From Thiomicrospira cyclica ALM1 (GTDB lineage Bacteria; Pseudomonadota; Gammaproteobacteria; Thiomicrospirales; Thiomicrospiraceae), in assembly GCF_000214825.1 (NCBI RefSeq), contig NC_015581.1, positions 868,001-932,000 on the forward strand: a DNA stretch of 64,000 nucleotides. The letters are read 5' to 3'. The notes beneath the pieces are model-generated. The model ran no database searches. It was not told where the DNA came from and saw only the letters and a program-made list of their open reading frames with translations. Shown here one piece after another: positions 30,668-41,253 of the stretch. Both the position numbers and the translations under genes were made by a program. Each line of letters starts with the position of its first letter. Position 1 is the first letter of the stretch.

Positions 30668-31134
30668 AGCGTAAATTTTTGGTGATTGCCGATTATTGGC
30701 GTGAACAAGTAATAAAGCAGACCCGCTTCGTGCAAGGTTACCTAAATTCAATCGAGGAAACTTCTTGTAAAAGTTCGGTGCGCATTCGCTTAGAGGGTGA
30801 TCAAGCCAATATTAATATCAAGAGCCTAGAAATTGGCTTAAGTCGTGATGAGTATGAATATTCAATTGACCTAGCGGATGCTGAAAATATGTTGAAAAAT
30901 CTGACAGTTGGACCGGTTATTGAAAAAATACGTTATTTAGTTCCGGCAACTACTGGGGTTTGGGAGATTGATGAATTTTTTGGTGACAACGTCGGATTAA
31001 TCATTGCGGAACTGGAACTACCAGATGAAAATACGCCTATTGATCTGCCCGATTGGATTGGAGCAGAGGTGACAGACGATTTGAAATACTATAATGTTAG
31101 CTTATCTAAAAATCCTTACAGTCAATGGAAATAA
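30652..31134 (+). CDS. CYTH-domain protein (inorganic triphosphatase-like)
   Basis: 160 residues. The start 'MAREIERKFLV' is the ExExK signature of CYTH enzymes, which bind triphosphates within a beta tunnel. Basic strands ('SVRIRLEGDQANINIK') and the acidic 'EIDEFFG', 'IIAELELPDE' follow. Likely activity is tripolyphosphate hydrolysis. The ATG at 30652 has AAGG (30641-30644) about 7 nt upstream; a 63-nt longer frame is open but lacks support. tolC starts 1 bp after the stop. Confidence 0.88.
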   Translation: MAREIERKFLVIADYWREQVIKQTRFVQGYLNSIEETSCKSSVRIRLEGDQANINIKSLEIGLSRDEYEYSIDLADAENMLKNLTVGPVIEKIRYLVPATTGVWEIDEFFGDNVGLIIAELELPDENTPIDLPDWIGAEVTDDLKYYNVSLSKNPYSQWK

Positions 31135-31135
31135 C

Positions 31136-32470
31136 ATGAAGCAGGTTAAAAATAAAATAAATCAATGGCTTACTGGTCTTTCTTTTGCAGGATTGGTAGT
31201 TTTTAGTGGCGCAAGTTATTCGGCACCAGGCCTGCTTGAAGTTTATCAAATGGCCGCGATCCATGATTCGACCTTGGCACAGGCTCGCACGGAATTAGAG
31301 GCAGACCAGCAACAGCTTGTGCAAGCACGCTCGCTACTACTGCCCAAAATTAATGCGCAGGCGGGCTTTGCTTACCCGGATATCGAACGAAATCAAAATC
31401 GCCAAACGCTGGGCTTGCGTTTAGACCAGCCCCTGTTTAACCGGGAAGCATTTAGTTTATTTGACGAGGCGACGATTCGAACCAATTTGGCGCAAATGCA
31501 ATATGACACTGTTGTTCAAAATCTAATGACTCGGGTGAGCCAAGCCTATTTTGATTTGCTTTTAGCACAACAAACCTTGAGCTTTGCCCAATCACGCGAA
31601 GCCGCCGAAAAAATTCAATGGGAGCGAGCGCAAGCCGCGTTAGAAGTGGGTTTGGCGAGTCGTACCGATGTATTACAAACGCGATCGGCCTATGATTTAG
31701 CGATGGCGGATCGCATTGAAGCGAAAAATAATGTTGATATCAGCCAAGAAGCCTTACGTCGTTTAACCGGACAGCCCGTACTACAAGTTCAAACCTTACC
31801 GCTGGAACAAAGCATTCAACCCGATGCCAGATTGATTCGTGAGGCTGAGCAGGCTGGTTTAATTAATGAGTTTAGTCAAAATCTAGCTGTGCAAATTGCC
31901 GCTGAGCAACAGCGTTTAGCAGAGCAGGGTATTATTACCCGCAAGGCGGATCGTTGGTTTGATGTTAACCTCAGTCTTTCACACACTCGCACCGAATGTG
32001 GTGGCAGTGATCGTGATCCTTTGCTATGTCGCAGCGGCGATAACACCGAGGTATCCATTAATGCCACCTTACCTCTTTATCAAGGTGGTTTGACCAGTTC
32101 GCGAATTGATGAGGCACGATTACGTTCGCAAACAGCAATGACCGCGGTGCGCGAAGCTCGCGAGCAAGCCAGTTTAGATACGCGCGTCAGTTTACGTAAT
32201 CTCGAACGGGGCCAAGCACGAGTGAATGCCTTGCGAGAAGCCGTTAAATCAAATGAAGCGTTTTTAGAAGCCGCGGAAGAGGGTTATCGTGTTGGCTTGC
32301 GGAATCTGATTGATGTGGTCACGGCTCGTGCCAATCTGTTTAATGCGCAAAATAATCTGGCTCAGGCCATGCAGGCCTTAGTTCTTGAGCAGTTGCGCCT
32401 TAAACAAGTTTTAGGTCAATTGCACCCCGATGATTTGGCACAGGTTGATCTGTTGCTTGCCGCCCCTTAA
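31136..32470 (+). CDS. tolC: TolC-family outer membrane channel protein
   Basis: About 444 residues: signal peptide ('LSFAGLVVFSGASYSA'), then two structural repeats of long helices, each with the TolC pattern ('LLEVYQMAAIHDSTLAQAR', 'EAAEEGYRVGLRNLIDVVTA', 'LFNAQNNLAQA'). It forms the trimeric outer-membrane exit of efflux or type I secretion systems. No adaptor or pump gene is adjacent, as is usual for the housekeeping tolC. ATG at 31136 is chosen because the longer frame would overlap the CYTH gene. Confidence 0.92.
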   Translation: MKQVKNKINQWLTGLSFAGLVVFSGASYSAPGLLEVYQMAAIHDSTLAQARTELEADQQQLVQARSLLLPKINAQAGFAYPDIERNQNRQTLGLRLDQPLFNREAFSLFDEATIRTNLAQMQYDTVVQNLMTRVSQAYFDLLLAQQTLSFAQSREAAEKIQWERAQAALEVGLASRTDVLQTRSAYDLAMADRIEAKNNVDISQEALRRLTGQPVLQVQTLPLEQSIQPDARLIREAEQAGLINEFSQNLAVQIAAEQQRLAEQGIITRKADRWFDVNLSLSHTRTECGGSDRDPLLCRSGDNTEVSINATLPLYQGGLTSSRIDEARLRSQTAMTAVREAREQASLDTRVSLRNLERGQARVNALREAVKSNEAFLEAAEEGYRVGLRNLIDVVTARANLFNAQNNLAQAMQALVLEQLRLKQVLGQLHPDDLAQVDLLLAAP

Positions 32471-32481
32471 AGGCAAGCTCG

Positions 32482-34014
32482 ATGACACTGCGTTCTCGTG
32501 TTGGCCGCCGCGACCTACTTAAACTAGTGGGGGCTGGCGGCCTAATAACTGGTTTAACGGCTTGTCAGCAAGCCAGTGCCGATAATCATCTAAAAATGGG
32601 GATTACCGGACGTCCTCGCACCCTAGACCCAGGTCGTGCTACGGACGCATTATCCAGTCGTTTAAATCGCTTGCTTTATCAAGCATTGATTGATTTTGAT
32701 GACAGTTCAAAACCTCAGCCGTCTTTAGCCGATTGGGATCTTATTTCATCGACGCACTACCAGTTTACTCTCCGCCAACCCTTAGCCCGCTTTCATAATG
32801 GTCAAACCTTAACCGCACAGGATGTGGTAGCCACTTATCAACGAATTTTGGATGCGGATTTTGGCTCGCCCCATCGAGGAAATTTGCGCAACATTGCTCG
32901 GGTTCAGCAAGACAATGATCACCAACTCAGTTTTTTGCTCCATCAACCCGATCCACTGTTTGTTAGTCGCTTAAGTTTGGGCATCTTGCCGGCCGATTTA
33001 ATTGCCAGTGGCCATAATTTTGGCCAAAACCCGGTTGGCAGTGGTCCAATGCGTTTTATTAGTGCCAGCGAGCAGGGTGTGATGCTTGAACGTGAAGATG
33101 GTATTAAGGTCGAGTTTGTTGTGGTTACGGATGCCTTGGTTAGGGTGCTTAAATTAGTTAGGGGTGAATTAGACCTAATTCAAAATGATTTATCTCCGGA
33201 ACTAGTGGCTTATTGCGATCAACATCCCGCTCTGAAGGTAGGTTGGCAGGTGGGCAGTAACTTTGCCTATATTGGTATGAATATGAGTGACCCATTACTC
33301 GCAAACCCGTTACTCCGGCAAGCTATTGCAATGGGTGTCGATCGACAAACTATTATTCATGCCATGTTTAAAGGCCAAGCGCGCCTCGCAGGTGCTTTGT
33401 TACCGCCCGAGCACTGGGCAGGGCATAGTGGCTTAACAGGAGTGGCCTATAATCCCACCCAGGCCACAGCGCATATTACGCAGCTGCGAGAAATGCTGGG
33501 ATTATCTGTTAATAATCTATTGCCGCTAAGTTTTAAAACCTCCAGTGACCCAACGCGCATTCGTATTGCTACTTTATATCAGGATCAGCTTCGCCAAATT
33601 GGCATTGATTTGCGGATTCAAAGCTATGATTGGGGTACCTTTTACAGTGATATTGTTCAAGGTCGATTCCAGTTGTTTAGTTTGGCCTGGGTGGGCATTA
33701 AAAGTCCAGATATTTTTGATTATGTATTTGCATCCCACGCCTTACCACCGAATGGTGCTAATCGGGGTCGTTATCAGAGCACCATTGCCGATGAATTGAT
33801 TACCAAAGCAGGGCAGAGTCCTAATATGGCAAGTCAGGCCTATTATTATCGTGCTTTACAGGCGCACTTAGCCGAGGATTTACCGGTGATTCCGCTGTGG
33901 TATGAGAATCAATATGTTGTAACTGGAAAAAATATTCTAGGTTATCAATTGCATAGCGATGGCCGTTATGATTCGTTAGTAAAGGTGAGAAAAATTTTTA
34001 CAAAAAGTGCTTGA
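32482..34014 (+). CDS. ABC transporter substrate-binding lipoprotein (peptide/SBP_bac_5 family)
   Basis: 510 residues. The N-terminus combines a twin-arginine start ('GRRDLLKLVGAGG') with a lipobox 'LTAC' (C28), so it is probably a Tat-exported lipoprotein. The body matches family 5 receptors: 'QALIDFDDSSKPQPSLADW', 'RFHNGQTLTAQDVVATYQRI' and 'AIAMGVDRQTIIHAMF'. No permease genes adjoin. Its stop codon lies inside the -35 box of the downstream tRNA promoter (34011-34016), a tight packing. Confidence 0.88.
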   Translation: MTLRSRVGRRDLLKLVGAGGLITGLTACQQASADNHLKMGITGRPRTLDPGRATDALSSRLNRLLYQALIDFDDSSKPQPSLADWDLISSTHYQFTLRQPLARFHNGQTLTAQDVVATYQRILDADFGSPHRGNLRNIARVQQDNDHQLSFLLHQPDPLFVSRLSLGILPADLIASGHNFGQNPVGSGPMRFISASEQGVMLEREDGIKVEFVVVTDALVRVLKLVRGELDLIQNDLSPELVAYCDQHPALKVGWQVGSNFAYIGMNMSDPLLANPLLRQAIAMGVDRQTIIHAMFKGQARLAGALLPPEHWAGHSGLTGVAYNPTQATAHITQLREMLGLSVNNLLPLSFKTSSDPTRIRIATLYQDQLRQIGIDLRIQSYDWGTFYSDIVQGRFQLFSLAWVGIKSPDIFDYVFASHALPPNGANRGRYQSTIADELITKAGQSPNMASQAYYYRALQAHLAEDLPVIPLWYENQYVVTGKNILGYQLHSDGRYDSLVKVRKIFTKSA

Positions 34015-34038
34015 CCCTTGACGCTGACTCTTTATAAT
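34011..34038 (+). promoter_or_regulatory. Promoter of the Ala-Glu-Gly-Glu tRNA cluster
   Basis: TTGACC (34011-34016), a 16-bp gap and a perfect TATAAT (34033-34038) 16 bp before tRNA-Ala. The same layout, down to TATAATACGC, precedes the second tRNA cluster at 46350. Confidence 0.85.
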
Positions 34039-34054
34039 ACGCCCATCAACGCGA

Positions 34055-34130
<76 letters not shown>

Positions 34131-34153
34131 TTACCTTCGCGACGATAAAATTA

Positions 34154-34229
34154 GTCCCGTTCGTCTAGAGGCCTAGGACACTGCCCTTTCACGGCGGTAA
34201 CAGGGGTTCGACTCCCCTACGGGACGCCA
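34154..34229 (+). tRNA. tRNA-Glu(TTC), copy 1
   Basis: 76 nt with CCA encoded. Acceptor GTCCCGT/ACGGGAC, anticodon TTC, T arm AGGGGTTCGACTCCCCT. Identical to copy 2 at 34361, including 8 nt of upstream flank. Confidence 0.95.
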
Positions 34230-34231
34230 TT

Positions 34232-34307
<76 letters not shown>

Positions 34308-34360
34308 AATTTCGTTACACGGCTTCCTAGGCCCTTAGCCGTGTCATACATCAAAAATTA

Positions 34361-34436
34361 GTCCCGTTCGTCTAGAGGCCTAGGACACTGCCCTTTCACG
34401 GCGGTAACAGGGGTTCGACTCCCCTACGGGACGCCA
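34361..34436 (+). tRNA. tRNA-Glu(TTC), copy 2
   Basis: 76 nt, identical to copy 1. The 53-nt spacer before it holds an 8-bp stem (ACACGGCT at 34317 with AGCCGTGT at 34337) that probably guides transcript processing. Confidence 0.95.
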
Positions 34437-34444
34437 CTATCTAA

Positions 34445-34477
34445 AACCAGTTGTGTAATCATAACTGGTTTTTTTTT
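34445..34477 (+). terminator. Rho-independent terminator of the tRNA cluster
   Basis: AACCAGTT (34445-34452) and AACTGGTT (34463-34470) form an 8-bp stem with a 10-nt loop followed by T7, 8 bp after tRNA-Glu copy 2. Confidence 0.88.
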
Positions 34478-34571
34478 GGCTATTTTCTTTTCCAGCCTCA
34501 CAATTCTCATAATCTCTGTTAATCTTGTGATAAATTTTAAGAACATTAACTAAATTTATTGGGGTCAGACC

Positions 34572-36020
34572 ATGCAACAAAGTGATATTGGTTTAATTGG
34601 TTTAGCAGTAATGGGTCAAAATCTAGTCTTAAACATGGCAGATCATGGTTTTAAAGTCTCTGTTTATAACCGTTCAGCAGCCAAAACCGATGAGTTTATG
34701 GCAAAACGTGTCGCTGATTTGCCTATTCAGGCCGCCTATAGTCTTGAAGAATTAGTTCAACAGCTCGAAGTGCCACGCAAAGTGATGTTGATGGTCAAAG
34801 CCGGTCAAGTAGTGGATGATTTTATTGCCCAGCTCGTGCCGTTACTCAGCCCGGGTGATGTTATTATTGATGGCGGTAACTCGCTCTATACGGATACCAC
34901 GCGTCGCAGTCGTGCCTTGGCAGAAAAAAATATTCACTTTATTGGTACTGGAGTTTCAGGTGGTGAAGAGGGCGCGCGTTTTGGCCCTTCTATTATGCCC
35001 GGTGGACATGAGCAGGCCTGGTCGTTAGTTAAACCTATTTTTCAGGCTATAGCCGCCAAAGTTGATGATGAAGCCTGTTGTGATTGGGTGGGTCCTGAAG
35101 GTGCAGGTCATTATGTCAAAATGGTCCACAACGGCATTGAATATGGAGATATGCAGTTGATTGCAGAAGCCTATCAATTGATGCGCTATGGTTTAAAACT
35201 TTCCGCCGATGAATGTCAGGCTGTGTTTGCCAAATGGAATAGCGGCGTACTCGACTCCTATTTAATTGAAATTACCGCTGATATTTTAAAATTTAAAGAT
35301 ACCGATGGCGAACCTTTGATTGATAAAGTATTGGATGCGGCAGGGCAGAAAGGCACCGGCAAATGGACCGGCATTAATTCACTAGAATTAGGTGTGCCAC
35401 TCACTCTCATTACCGAATCTGTCTATGCGCGTTGTTTGTCGGCGTTAAAATCGCAACGCATTACCGCTCAAAAGGTGTTAACCAGTCATGCTCAAGCCCC
35501 TGCTGTGGAGCGTGAAGCTATGTTGCAAGCGATTCATGATGCTTTATATGCCAGCAAGATTATTTCTTATACTCAGGGCTATATGCTCATGAAGCAAGCT
35601 GCCAATGATTACAAATGGCCACTTAACTATGGCGGCATTGCCTTAATGTGGCGTGGCGGTTGTATTATACGCAGTCGTTTTTTAGGTGAAATTAAACACG
35701 CCTATGAACAAAATTCGGAACTTGATTCTTTGATGCTCACGCCATTTTTTGCAACAGCACTGAATCAGGCCGAAATGAACTGGCGCCAAGCCATTGTATT
35801 TGGCGTACAAGCCGGTATCGCAATGCCCGCTTTATCAGCCGCTTTAGCCTTTTATGATGGCTATCGCACGGCCAATGGCTCGGCGAATATGATTCAAGCT
35901 CAGCGGGATTATTTTGGGGCGCACACCTATGAGCGTACCGATCGTCCACGTGGTGAATGGCATCACACCGACTGGGTGGGTTCCGGCGGTTTGGCACATT
36001 CCACAACCTATGAGGTGTAA
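34572..36020 (+). CDS. gnd: 6-phosphogluconate dehydrogenase (decarboxylating)
   Basis: 482 residues, the long NADP-type length. '[21 protein letters not shown]' pattern at the start is the Rossmann loop; '[20 protein letters not shown]' and '[20 protein letters not shown]' are catalytic signatures with the active lysine in '[12 protein letters not shown]'. It converts 6-phosphogluconate to ribulose-5-phosphate. First gene of gnd-zwf-pgl, which together make the whole oxidative pentose phosphate pathway; the order here is reversed relative to reaction order for pgl. Confidence 0.97.
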   Translation: MQQSDIGLIGLAVMGQNLVLNMADHGFKVSVYNRSAAKTDEFMAKRVADLPIQAAYSLEELVQQLEVPRKVMLMVKAGQVVDDFIAQLVPLLSPGDVIIDGGNSLYTDTTRRSRALAEKNIHFIGTGVSGGEEGARFGPSIMPGGHEQAWSLVKPIFQAIAAKVDDEACCDWVGPEGAGHYVKMVHNGIEYGDMQLIAEAYQLMRYGLKLSADECQAVFAKWNSGVLDSYLIEITADILKFKDTDGEPLIDKVLDAAGQKGTGKWTGINSLELGVPLTLITESVYARCLSALKSQRITAQKVLTSHAQAPAVEREAMLQAIHDALYASKIISYTQGYMLMKQAANDYKWPLNYGGIALMWRGGCIIRSRFLGEIKHAYEQNSELDSLMLTPFFATALNQAEMNWRQAIVFGVQAGIAMPALSAALAFYDGYRTANGSANMIQAQRDYFGAHTYERTDRPRGEWHHTDWVGSGGLAHSTTYEV

Positions 36021-37522
36021 TGATGCCTGTTTCTTGTACCTATGTTATTTTTGGTGCTACCGGTAATTTATCTCTCACCAAATTATTTCCGGCTTTTTAT
36101 CATTTAGAAGTGCTAGGTCGCTTAGACCCAGGAGTTAAGATTGTGGCATTGGGTCGCCGCGATTGGCAACGTAATGATTGGATTGAACAGGCTCGGCAAG
36201 CGGTATTGCCTTTAGCACGAAAAGGCTTAGATAATGCCGTTTTTGAGCGTTTTAGCGCGCGTTTAGACTATATTAAAGTTGAAATTAATGAGCCGCAATC
36301 GTTTTGTGAAATGGCTGCCTATTTCGAACAGCATGACTATCCAAAAAACATGGCTTTTTACTTGTCTATTAGTCCGAAAGATTTTAGTCCGGTAGTGCAG
36401 CATTTGTCCAAAGCACAGTTGCTCGATGAGCGCGATGGTTGGCGTCGAGTGGTATTAGAAAAACCCTTTGGCTATGATCTCGAAAGTGCTAAAAGTTTAC
36501 AAACTCAGCTAAATCGTTGGTTAGATGAAAAACAAATGTATCGTATTGACCATTATCTAGGTAAGGGTATGGTACAGAACCTGATGGTGTTTCGCTTTGC
36601 TAACTTGTTGATGGAGCCGCTCTGGAACCGCAACTATATTGATCATGTGCAAATTACTCATGCGGAAGCCAAACCGATAGGTACCCGAGCTGGCTATTAT
36701 GATGGCAGTGGTGCGTTGCGCGATATGATTCAGAGTCATTTATTACAATTACTGGCGATTATTGCGATGGAGCCGCCGGCTTCAATGGAAGCGGAAGACT
36801 TACGTAATGAAAAGGTTAAACTGCTGAAATCGATTCGCCCCATCGCCAAGTCGGCGGTGAATGCCCAAGCCTATCGTGCGCAATATTCAGCAGGTAAGGT
36901 GAGTGGAAAGGCGATGCCGGCTTATTTAGAAGAGCCCGGTGTCGCAACCGATAGCGTGACCGAAACCTATGCGGCATTAAAACTTTATATTGAAAACTGG
37001 CGCTGGGCGGGCGTGCCATTTTATGTGCAAACCGGTAAAAATATGCCCAAGAACCAAACCATTATTTCGATTTGTTTTAAACAACCCCCAAAGCAGTTTT
37101 TCCGTGAATCTCAAGTGAAAAAAATGGCGCCTAACTGGTTGGTGTTTGGGATTCAACCAGAAGAAACTATTCGGATTGAAATGATGGCCAAACAACCTGG
37201 GTTAGAGATTAATACCCGACAAGTCTCGCTTGATGCCAGTATGCGTCAAGAGGATGAAGAACAACATGATGCTTATGAAGAACTGTTGCTGGATGTGATT
37301 AAGGGCGATCGCTCGTTGTTTTTGCGTTTTGATGAGGTTAAAGCGGCATGGAAGGTGGTCGAACCGGTGTTGCAGGCCTGGTCATCCGATCGCGGTTATA
37401 TTGATACCTATCCGTCGGGCACCTGGGGTCCTCGCGATGCGATTAAACTGTTTGACCAGCCGGGGCAGCATTGGCGAGTGAGTTTAGAGCCAGAGGGGGC
37501 GGATAATGACGAGTCCCGCTGA
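36020..37522 (+). CDS. zwf: Glucose-6-phosphate 1-dehydrogenase
   Basis: 500 residues. '[19 protein letters not shown]' is the coenzyme loop and '[21 protein letters not shown]' carries the conserved catalytic RIDHYLGK motif. It oxidises glucose-6-phosphate to the lactone with NADP reduction. The ATG at 36020 shares its A with the gnd stop codon; a second ATG follows at 36023 and either could be used with GAGG at 36012. It overlaps pgl by 17 bp. Confidence 0.97.
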   Translation: MMPVSCTYVIFGATGNLSLTKLFPAFYHLEVLGRLDPGVKIVALGRRDWQRNDWIEQARQAVLPLARKGLDNAVFERFSARLDYIKVEINEPQSFCEMAAYFEQHDYPKNMAFYLSISPKDFSPVVQHLSKAQLLDERDGWRRVVLEKPFGYDLESAKSLQTQLNRWLDEKQMYRIDHYLGKGMVQNLMVFRFANLLMEPLWNRNYIDHVQITHAEAKPIGTRAGYYDGSGALRDMIQSHLLQLLAIIAMEPPASMEAEDLRNEKVKLLKSIRPIAKSAVNAQAYRAQYSAGKVSGKAMPAYLEEPGVATDSVTETYAALKLYIENWRWAGVPFYVQTGKNMPKNQTIISICFKQPPKQFFRESQVKKMAPNWLVFGIQPEETIRIEMMAKQPGLEINTRQVSLDASMRQEDEEQHDAYEELLLDVIKGDRSLFLRFDEVKAAWKVVEPVLQAWSSDRGYIDTYPSGTWGPRDAIKLFDQPGQHWRVSLEPEGADNDESR

Positions 37523-38210
37523 GGTTGTTTACCCCAAAGAATGGCGTATTTTTAAAAACAGCGAGTTATTGGCCCAGCAAGCGGTTGCCGACATTGTCAC
37601 CACCTCAGAGATCGCCATTAAAGCACGCGGCGCATTTCATTTAGTGACAGCAGGCGGTCGTACGCCTAATCGTATTTATCAACTCCTAGCGCAAACGGAG
37701 CAGGACTGGTCACGCTGGCATATTTATACGGGTGATGAGCGTGTGGCACCGCTTGGCGATACCCAGCGAAATGCAACCGCTTTGTTTAGCCATTGGCTTA
37801 ATGAGGTGTCGATACCGGAAGCTAACCTGCACCTGATGCAGACCCATTGGCCGGTTGCTGAGGCACTGGCTGATTATCAGCAACAGGTTGCCGGTCTTGT
37901 GTTTGATATGACCTTGCTTGGTATGGGGGAGGACGGCCATACTGCCAGTTTGTTTCCCAACCAGGCCTGGCGCATTCTGGCAGGCGATGTGGCGCTAGTT
38001 ATTGATTCCCCAAAGCCTCCGCCGGTACGTTTAACTCTAACCTTAGCCTGTTTAAATCGCTCTAGGCAAATAATTAAACTGATTACCGGTGCTGAAAAGA
38101 ATCCTGCGATTTTGGAGTGGTTGGCTGGCGATGAGTTACCCATAGTAGCCCCGCTTGGTAGCGAGGTCACAAAGGTCTATTTGGATGAGTCAGCTTGTTT
38201 GGGTGCTTGA
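37506..38210 (+). CDS. pgl: 6-phosphogluconolactonase
   Basis: 234 residues of the DevB/SOL type: '[20 protein letters not shown]', '[19 protein letters not shown]' and '[17 protein letters not shown]'. It hydrolyses 6-phosphogluconolactone in the cytoplasm. The start lies 17 bp inside zwf. Its 3' end overlaps the convergent DUF2062 gene by 34 bp, so the two coding regions share DNA. Confidence 0.95.
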   Translation: MTSPAEVVYPKEWRIFKNSELLAQQAVADIVTTSEIAIKARGAFHLVTAGGRTPNRIYQLLAQTEQDWSRWHIYTGDERVAPLGDTQRNATALFSHWLNEVSIPEANLHLMQTHWPVAEALADYQQQVAGLVFDMTLLGMGEDGHTASLFPNQAWRILAGDVALVIDSPKPPPVRLTLTLACLNRSRQIIKLITGAEKNPAILEWLAGDELPIVAPLGSEVTKVYLDESACLGA

Positions 38211-38719
38211 AGTTTGGAATTGTCATCTCTGTTAAAGTGGGGGATGGGTATAAATCGAATCACTAGGTATAAAATACTGCCCACCAGTAATCCCATAAAA
38301 ATATTACCAAACCACAAGGGCAGCCAAATTTGCGGGAACACTTCAATCAACCAACCCCAAACGCCTAAGCCCTCGGTAACTTCAATATTACGCAGGGTAG
38401 GCATGCCAAGTATCCAGGCGCCTACAAGGTAACCAAAGGTCCAAATTGGCCACATGGTGACCGGATTAGTAATCCAAGCAAGGGCAACCGAAAACGGAAT
38501 ATTGGCTTTGGCAAAGTAGGCAATAATCGCCGCTAATGGCATTTGCAGTGGCACCGGAATAAAGGCACAAAAAGCCCCGACAAATCCAGCCTTAGCAAAT
38601 GCATTACGGTTTGGGCGCCATAAATCTTTATGTTTAATGCCGGGGAATTTGCGATTGATCCACTCACTGTATTTAACTGCACGAATCCCCTTAATGATAC
38701 TAAATTTAACCGACCGCAT
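38177..38719 (-). CDS. DUF2062 membrane protein
   Basis: About 180 residues with three or four hydrophobic segments ('FAKAGFVGAFCAFIPVPLQMPLA' region, 'FSVALAWITNPVTMWPIWTFG', 'WLPLWFGNIFMGLLVGSILYLV'), as in the DUF2062 family of unknown function. I use the ATG at 38719, which has AGGAG 4 nt upstream; a longer frame starts at 38740. It overlaps the relA end by 14 bp and pgl, on the opposite strand, by 34 bp. Confidence 0.85.
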   Translation of the reverse strand: MRSVKFSIIKGIRAVKYSEWINRKFPGIKHKDLWRPNRNAFAKAGFVGAFCAFIPVPLQMPLAAIIAYFAKANIPFSVALAWITNPVTMWPIWTFGYLVGAWILGMPTLRNIEVTEGLGVWGWLIEVFPQIWLPLWFGNIFMGLLVGSILYLVIRFIPIPHFNRDDNSKLQAPKQADSSK

Positions 38720-40889
38720 TTTGCTCCTTCTGCGAAACAATACTCACTTCTTCTATGTTGGTTATGGCTTCTAATTGATCAAGCAGTGCACCTAAGTTAG
38801 CGTGCTCAATCACTTCAATATCAAGTGCCATATCCACAGTACCCTCTGCTTGATTGGTAAAAGTATTTGAACGAATTAAGTTTACATCAAAATCGGCTAA
38901 TTTTGACATGACGTCGCGTAATAATCCCTTACGGTCAAAAGCTAATATATGCAAAGTGAGTTGCAATAGTCTGGGTGGTGCTTCGGTTTGGCCTATCCAG
39001 TTTACGGCGATTAGGCGCTGCCGATCGTAATCGGCCAAGTTGAGAATGTTATTACAGTCTTGACGATGTATGGTAACCCCTCGACCACGGGTAACAAAGC
39101 CAATGATGTCATCCCCTGGCTTTGGTACACAGCAAGGCGCTAAATGGGTGCGTAGATTTGGTGCGCCGACAACATAGGCGCGTGATCCATCAGCGATGGC
39201 TTGATCCAAATCGAGTGGTTTACTGGTAACGAAATTCAGGGGTTTTTGGACAGTAAGCAGGCCTGGTTGAATCAACTTTTGCAATGCATTAAGAAGTTGG
39301 CGCTCGTTAAGTTGGCCTTTGCCTAAAGCCTCATAAAAATCTTTTAACTGTTCAAAACCGAAATAGTGTGCACACTCTTTAACCGGTAAATGTTTCGCAT
39401 TGAGTCGCTTTGCTTCGCGGGCATAGAGTTGTTCACCAGCTTCTATATTGGCTTCTTTATTACGCCGGTTAAACCAACTGCGAATTCGTGTGCGTGCACG
39501 TGAAGTTTTAATGTAACCCAAATTAGGATTAAGCCAGTTACGATTCGGCTCACCATTGCGCAGTGCCAAAATTTCAACACGATCACCGGTTTTAAGGGCT
39601 TGAGTGAGCGGGATAATATGGCCATTAATTTTCGCACCACGACAACCATGGCCGAGGTCCGTATGAATGGCATAGGCAAAATCCAATGCCGTGGCTTCTT
39701 GCGGCAGGGTAATAATTTGATTGGTCGGTGTCAGCACATAAATGTGTTGACTTTGCAGCTCGGTCGAAATTTCATCAAACACCTCGGCATCATCGCGGTG
39801 CTCAAGCAATTGACGCATCGAATTAATGCTGGCCTCTAGGCGCGCGTCATACCCCTTACCGCCTTCTTTGTACTTCCAGTGCGCCGCAATACCATATTCG
39901 GCATGCTGATGCATTTCTTGAGTACGAATTTGAATTTCAACGGTTTTGCCTTCAGGGCCGATGACTACGGTGTGAATCGATTGATAGCCGTTATCCTTTG
40001 GGGAGGTGATATAGTCATCAAATTCGTCTCGAATAAAATTCCATTTTTCATGGACAAGGCTAAGGCATCGATAGCATTCAGTGACATCTTTTACATAAAT
40101 CCTTAAAGCTCGCAAATCATAAAGACTATCAAGGCTTTGGGTTTTGCGACTCATTTTTTTCCAAATACTATAAATATGCTTGGGGCGTCCAGTAACCCGT
40201 GCTTCAATACCCTCATCGGCCAGCATTTGAGTTAAATAGGCAATGAGATTTTGAATATAGTTTTCACGTTCAACCCGTTTATCAGCTAATTCGGTGGCAA
40301 TTTTTTTGTAGAGCTTTGGCTCTAAAAATCGAAATGAAAGATCCTCAAGTTCCCACTTTAGCTGTGCAATGCCTAACCGGTTAGCCAAGGGGGCAAATAT
40401 AAGTTGCGTTTCAGCAGCAATTTGCTTGCGTACCGGTTCAGGTTCATTTTTTAAATCGCGTAACCGCGCAACACGATAGCCGAGTTTTACCACCATCATG
40501 CGGATGTCTGATGTCATAGCTAATAGCATCTGGCGTAAGCGTTCGGTTTGCACAGCATCGGAGTGAGTGCTGGGATCGAATTCTTTAAATTGATTAAGGC
40601 GGCGAATACCTTCAATCAGTTTGACGCTCTGTGGGTCAAAGCGCTTGGCTAAGTCCTCACGAGTGTAGTAAGGAATAAGGTTAGAGTCACTGGCGAGCGT
40701 TGCAATGTAAGTGGTGTCATCAAGATTAAGCTGGGTTAAAACCGAGCAGGCGTCTAGGCTTGACACACTGTGAATCATTGGCAAAGATTGGGCTTCCAAA
40801 GCCAACTGACAGGCATCCAACATCGCCTCAGAAAAATCGCTCGGTGCTCTTTTAGGAAATAAGGATTGGGCGAGTTGTTCAGGAGACAT
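38706..40889 (-). CDS. relA: GTP pyrophosphokinase RelA
   Basis: 727 residues in RSH order: degenerate hydrolase region (1-190), synthetase (about 230-370), TGS, helical/zinc-finger-like region and a C-terminal ACT domain. The HD metal motif of SpoT is absent in the first domain, and the synthetase carries 'RDEFDDYITSPKDNGYQSIH' with the EFDD form of the ExDD motif, both hallmarks of monofunctional RelA. It makes ppGpp on ribosomes carrying uncharged tRNA. The unusual zinc-poor DksA at 7240 is a probable partner. Confidence 0.94.
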   Translation of the reverse strand: MSPEQLAQSLFPKRAPSDFSEAMLDACQLALEAQSLPMIHSVSSLDACSVLTQLNLDDTTYIATLASDSNLIPYYTREDLAKRFDPQSVKLIEGIRRLNQFKEFDPSTHSDAVQTERLRQMLLAMTSDIRMMVVKLGYRVARLRDLKNEPEPVRKQIAAETQLIFAPLANRLGIAQLKWELEDLSFRFLEPKLYKKIATELADKRVERENYIQNLIAYLTQMLADEGIEARVTGRPKHIYSIWKKMSRKTQSLDSLYDLRALRIYVKDVTECYRCLSLVHEKWNFIRDEFDDYITSPKDNGYQSIHTVVIGPEGKTVEIQIRTQEMHQHAEYGIAAHWKYKEGGKGYDARLEASINSMRQLLEHRDDAEVFDEISTELQSQHIYVLTPTNQIITLPQEATALDFAYAIHTDLGHGCRGAKINGHIIPLTQALKTGDRVEILALRNGEPNRNWLNPNLGYIKTSRARTRIRSWFNRRNKEANIEAGEQLYAREAKRLNAKHLPVKECAHYFGFEQLKDFYEALGKGQLNERQLLNALQKLIQPGLLTVQKPLNFVTSKPLDLDQAIADGSRAYVVGAPNLRTHLAPCCVPKPGDDIIGFVTRGRGVTIHRQDCNNILNLADYDRQRLIAVNWIGQTEAPPRLLQLTLHILAFDRKGLLRDVMSKLADFDVNLIRSNTFTNQAEGTVDMALDIEVIEHANLGALLDQLEAITNIEEVSIVSQKEQNAVG

Positions 40890-40931
40890 GATGGATACCT
40901 AGTATTGTCTTGAAAGTTGCGGTTGACACAC

Positions 40932-41216
40932 TTATTCAGTGCGTGAGGTCACTTCCAATAAATGATAGCCAAACTGGGTTTGCACCGGGCCTTGAACTTC
41001 ATTGACAGGGGCGCTAAAAACGACGCGATCAAACTCAGGCACCATCATGCCAGGTCCAAATTCGCCTAATTCACCGCCAGAACGACCGGATGGGCACTGC
41101 GAATGGGCACGTGCTAATTCGGCAAAGTCGGCACCTTGTTCAATTTGGTTTTTCAAGTCAATACACGTTTGCTCACTTGCTACTAAAATATGTCTTGCGC
41201 TTGCTTTCTTAGCCAT
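40932..41216 (-). CDS. ppiC: Peptidyl-prolyl cis-trans isomerase C (parvulin)
   Basis: A single parvulin domain of 94 residues: 'ASARHILVASEQTC', 'AELARAHSQCPSGRSGGELGEFG' region and 'VQTQFGYHLLEV'. No signal peptide, so it is cytoplasmic like E. coli PpiC (93 residues). It lies between the S49 peptidase gene (37 bp upstream) and relA. Confidence 0.93.
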   Translation of the reverse strand: MAKKASARHILVASEQTCIDLKNQIEQGADFAELARAHSQCPSGRSGGELGEFGPGMMVPEFDRVVFSAPVNEVQGPVQTQFGYHLLEVTSRTE

Positions 41217-41253
41217 AATATTTGTCCTTCAATTTAAAACTTTGTAATAAAAA

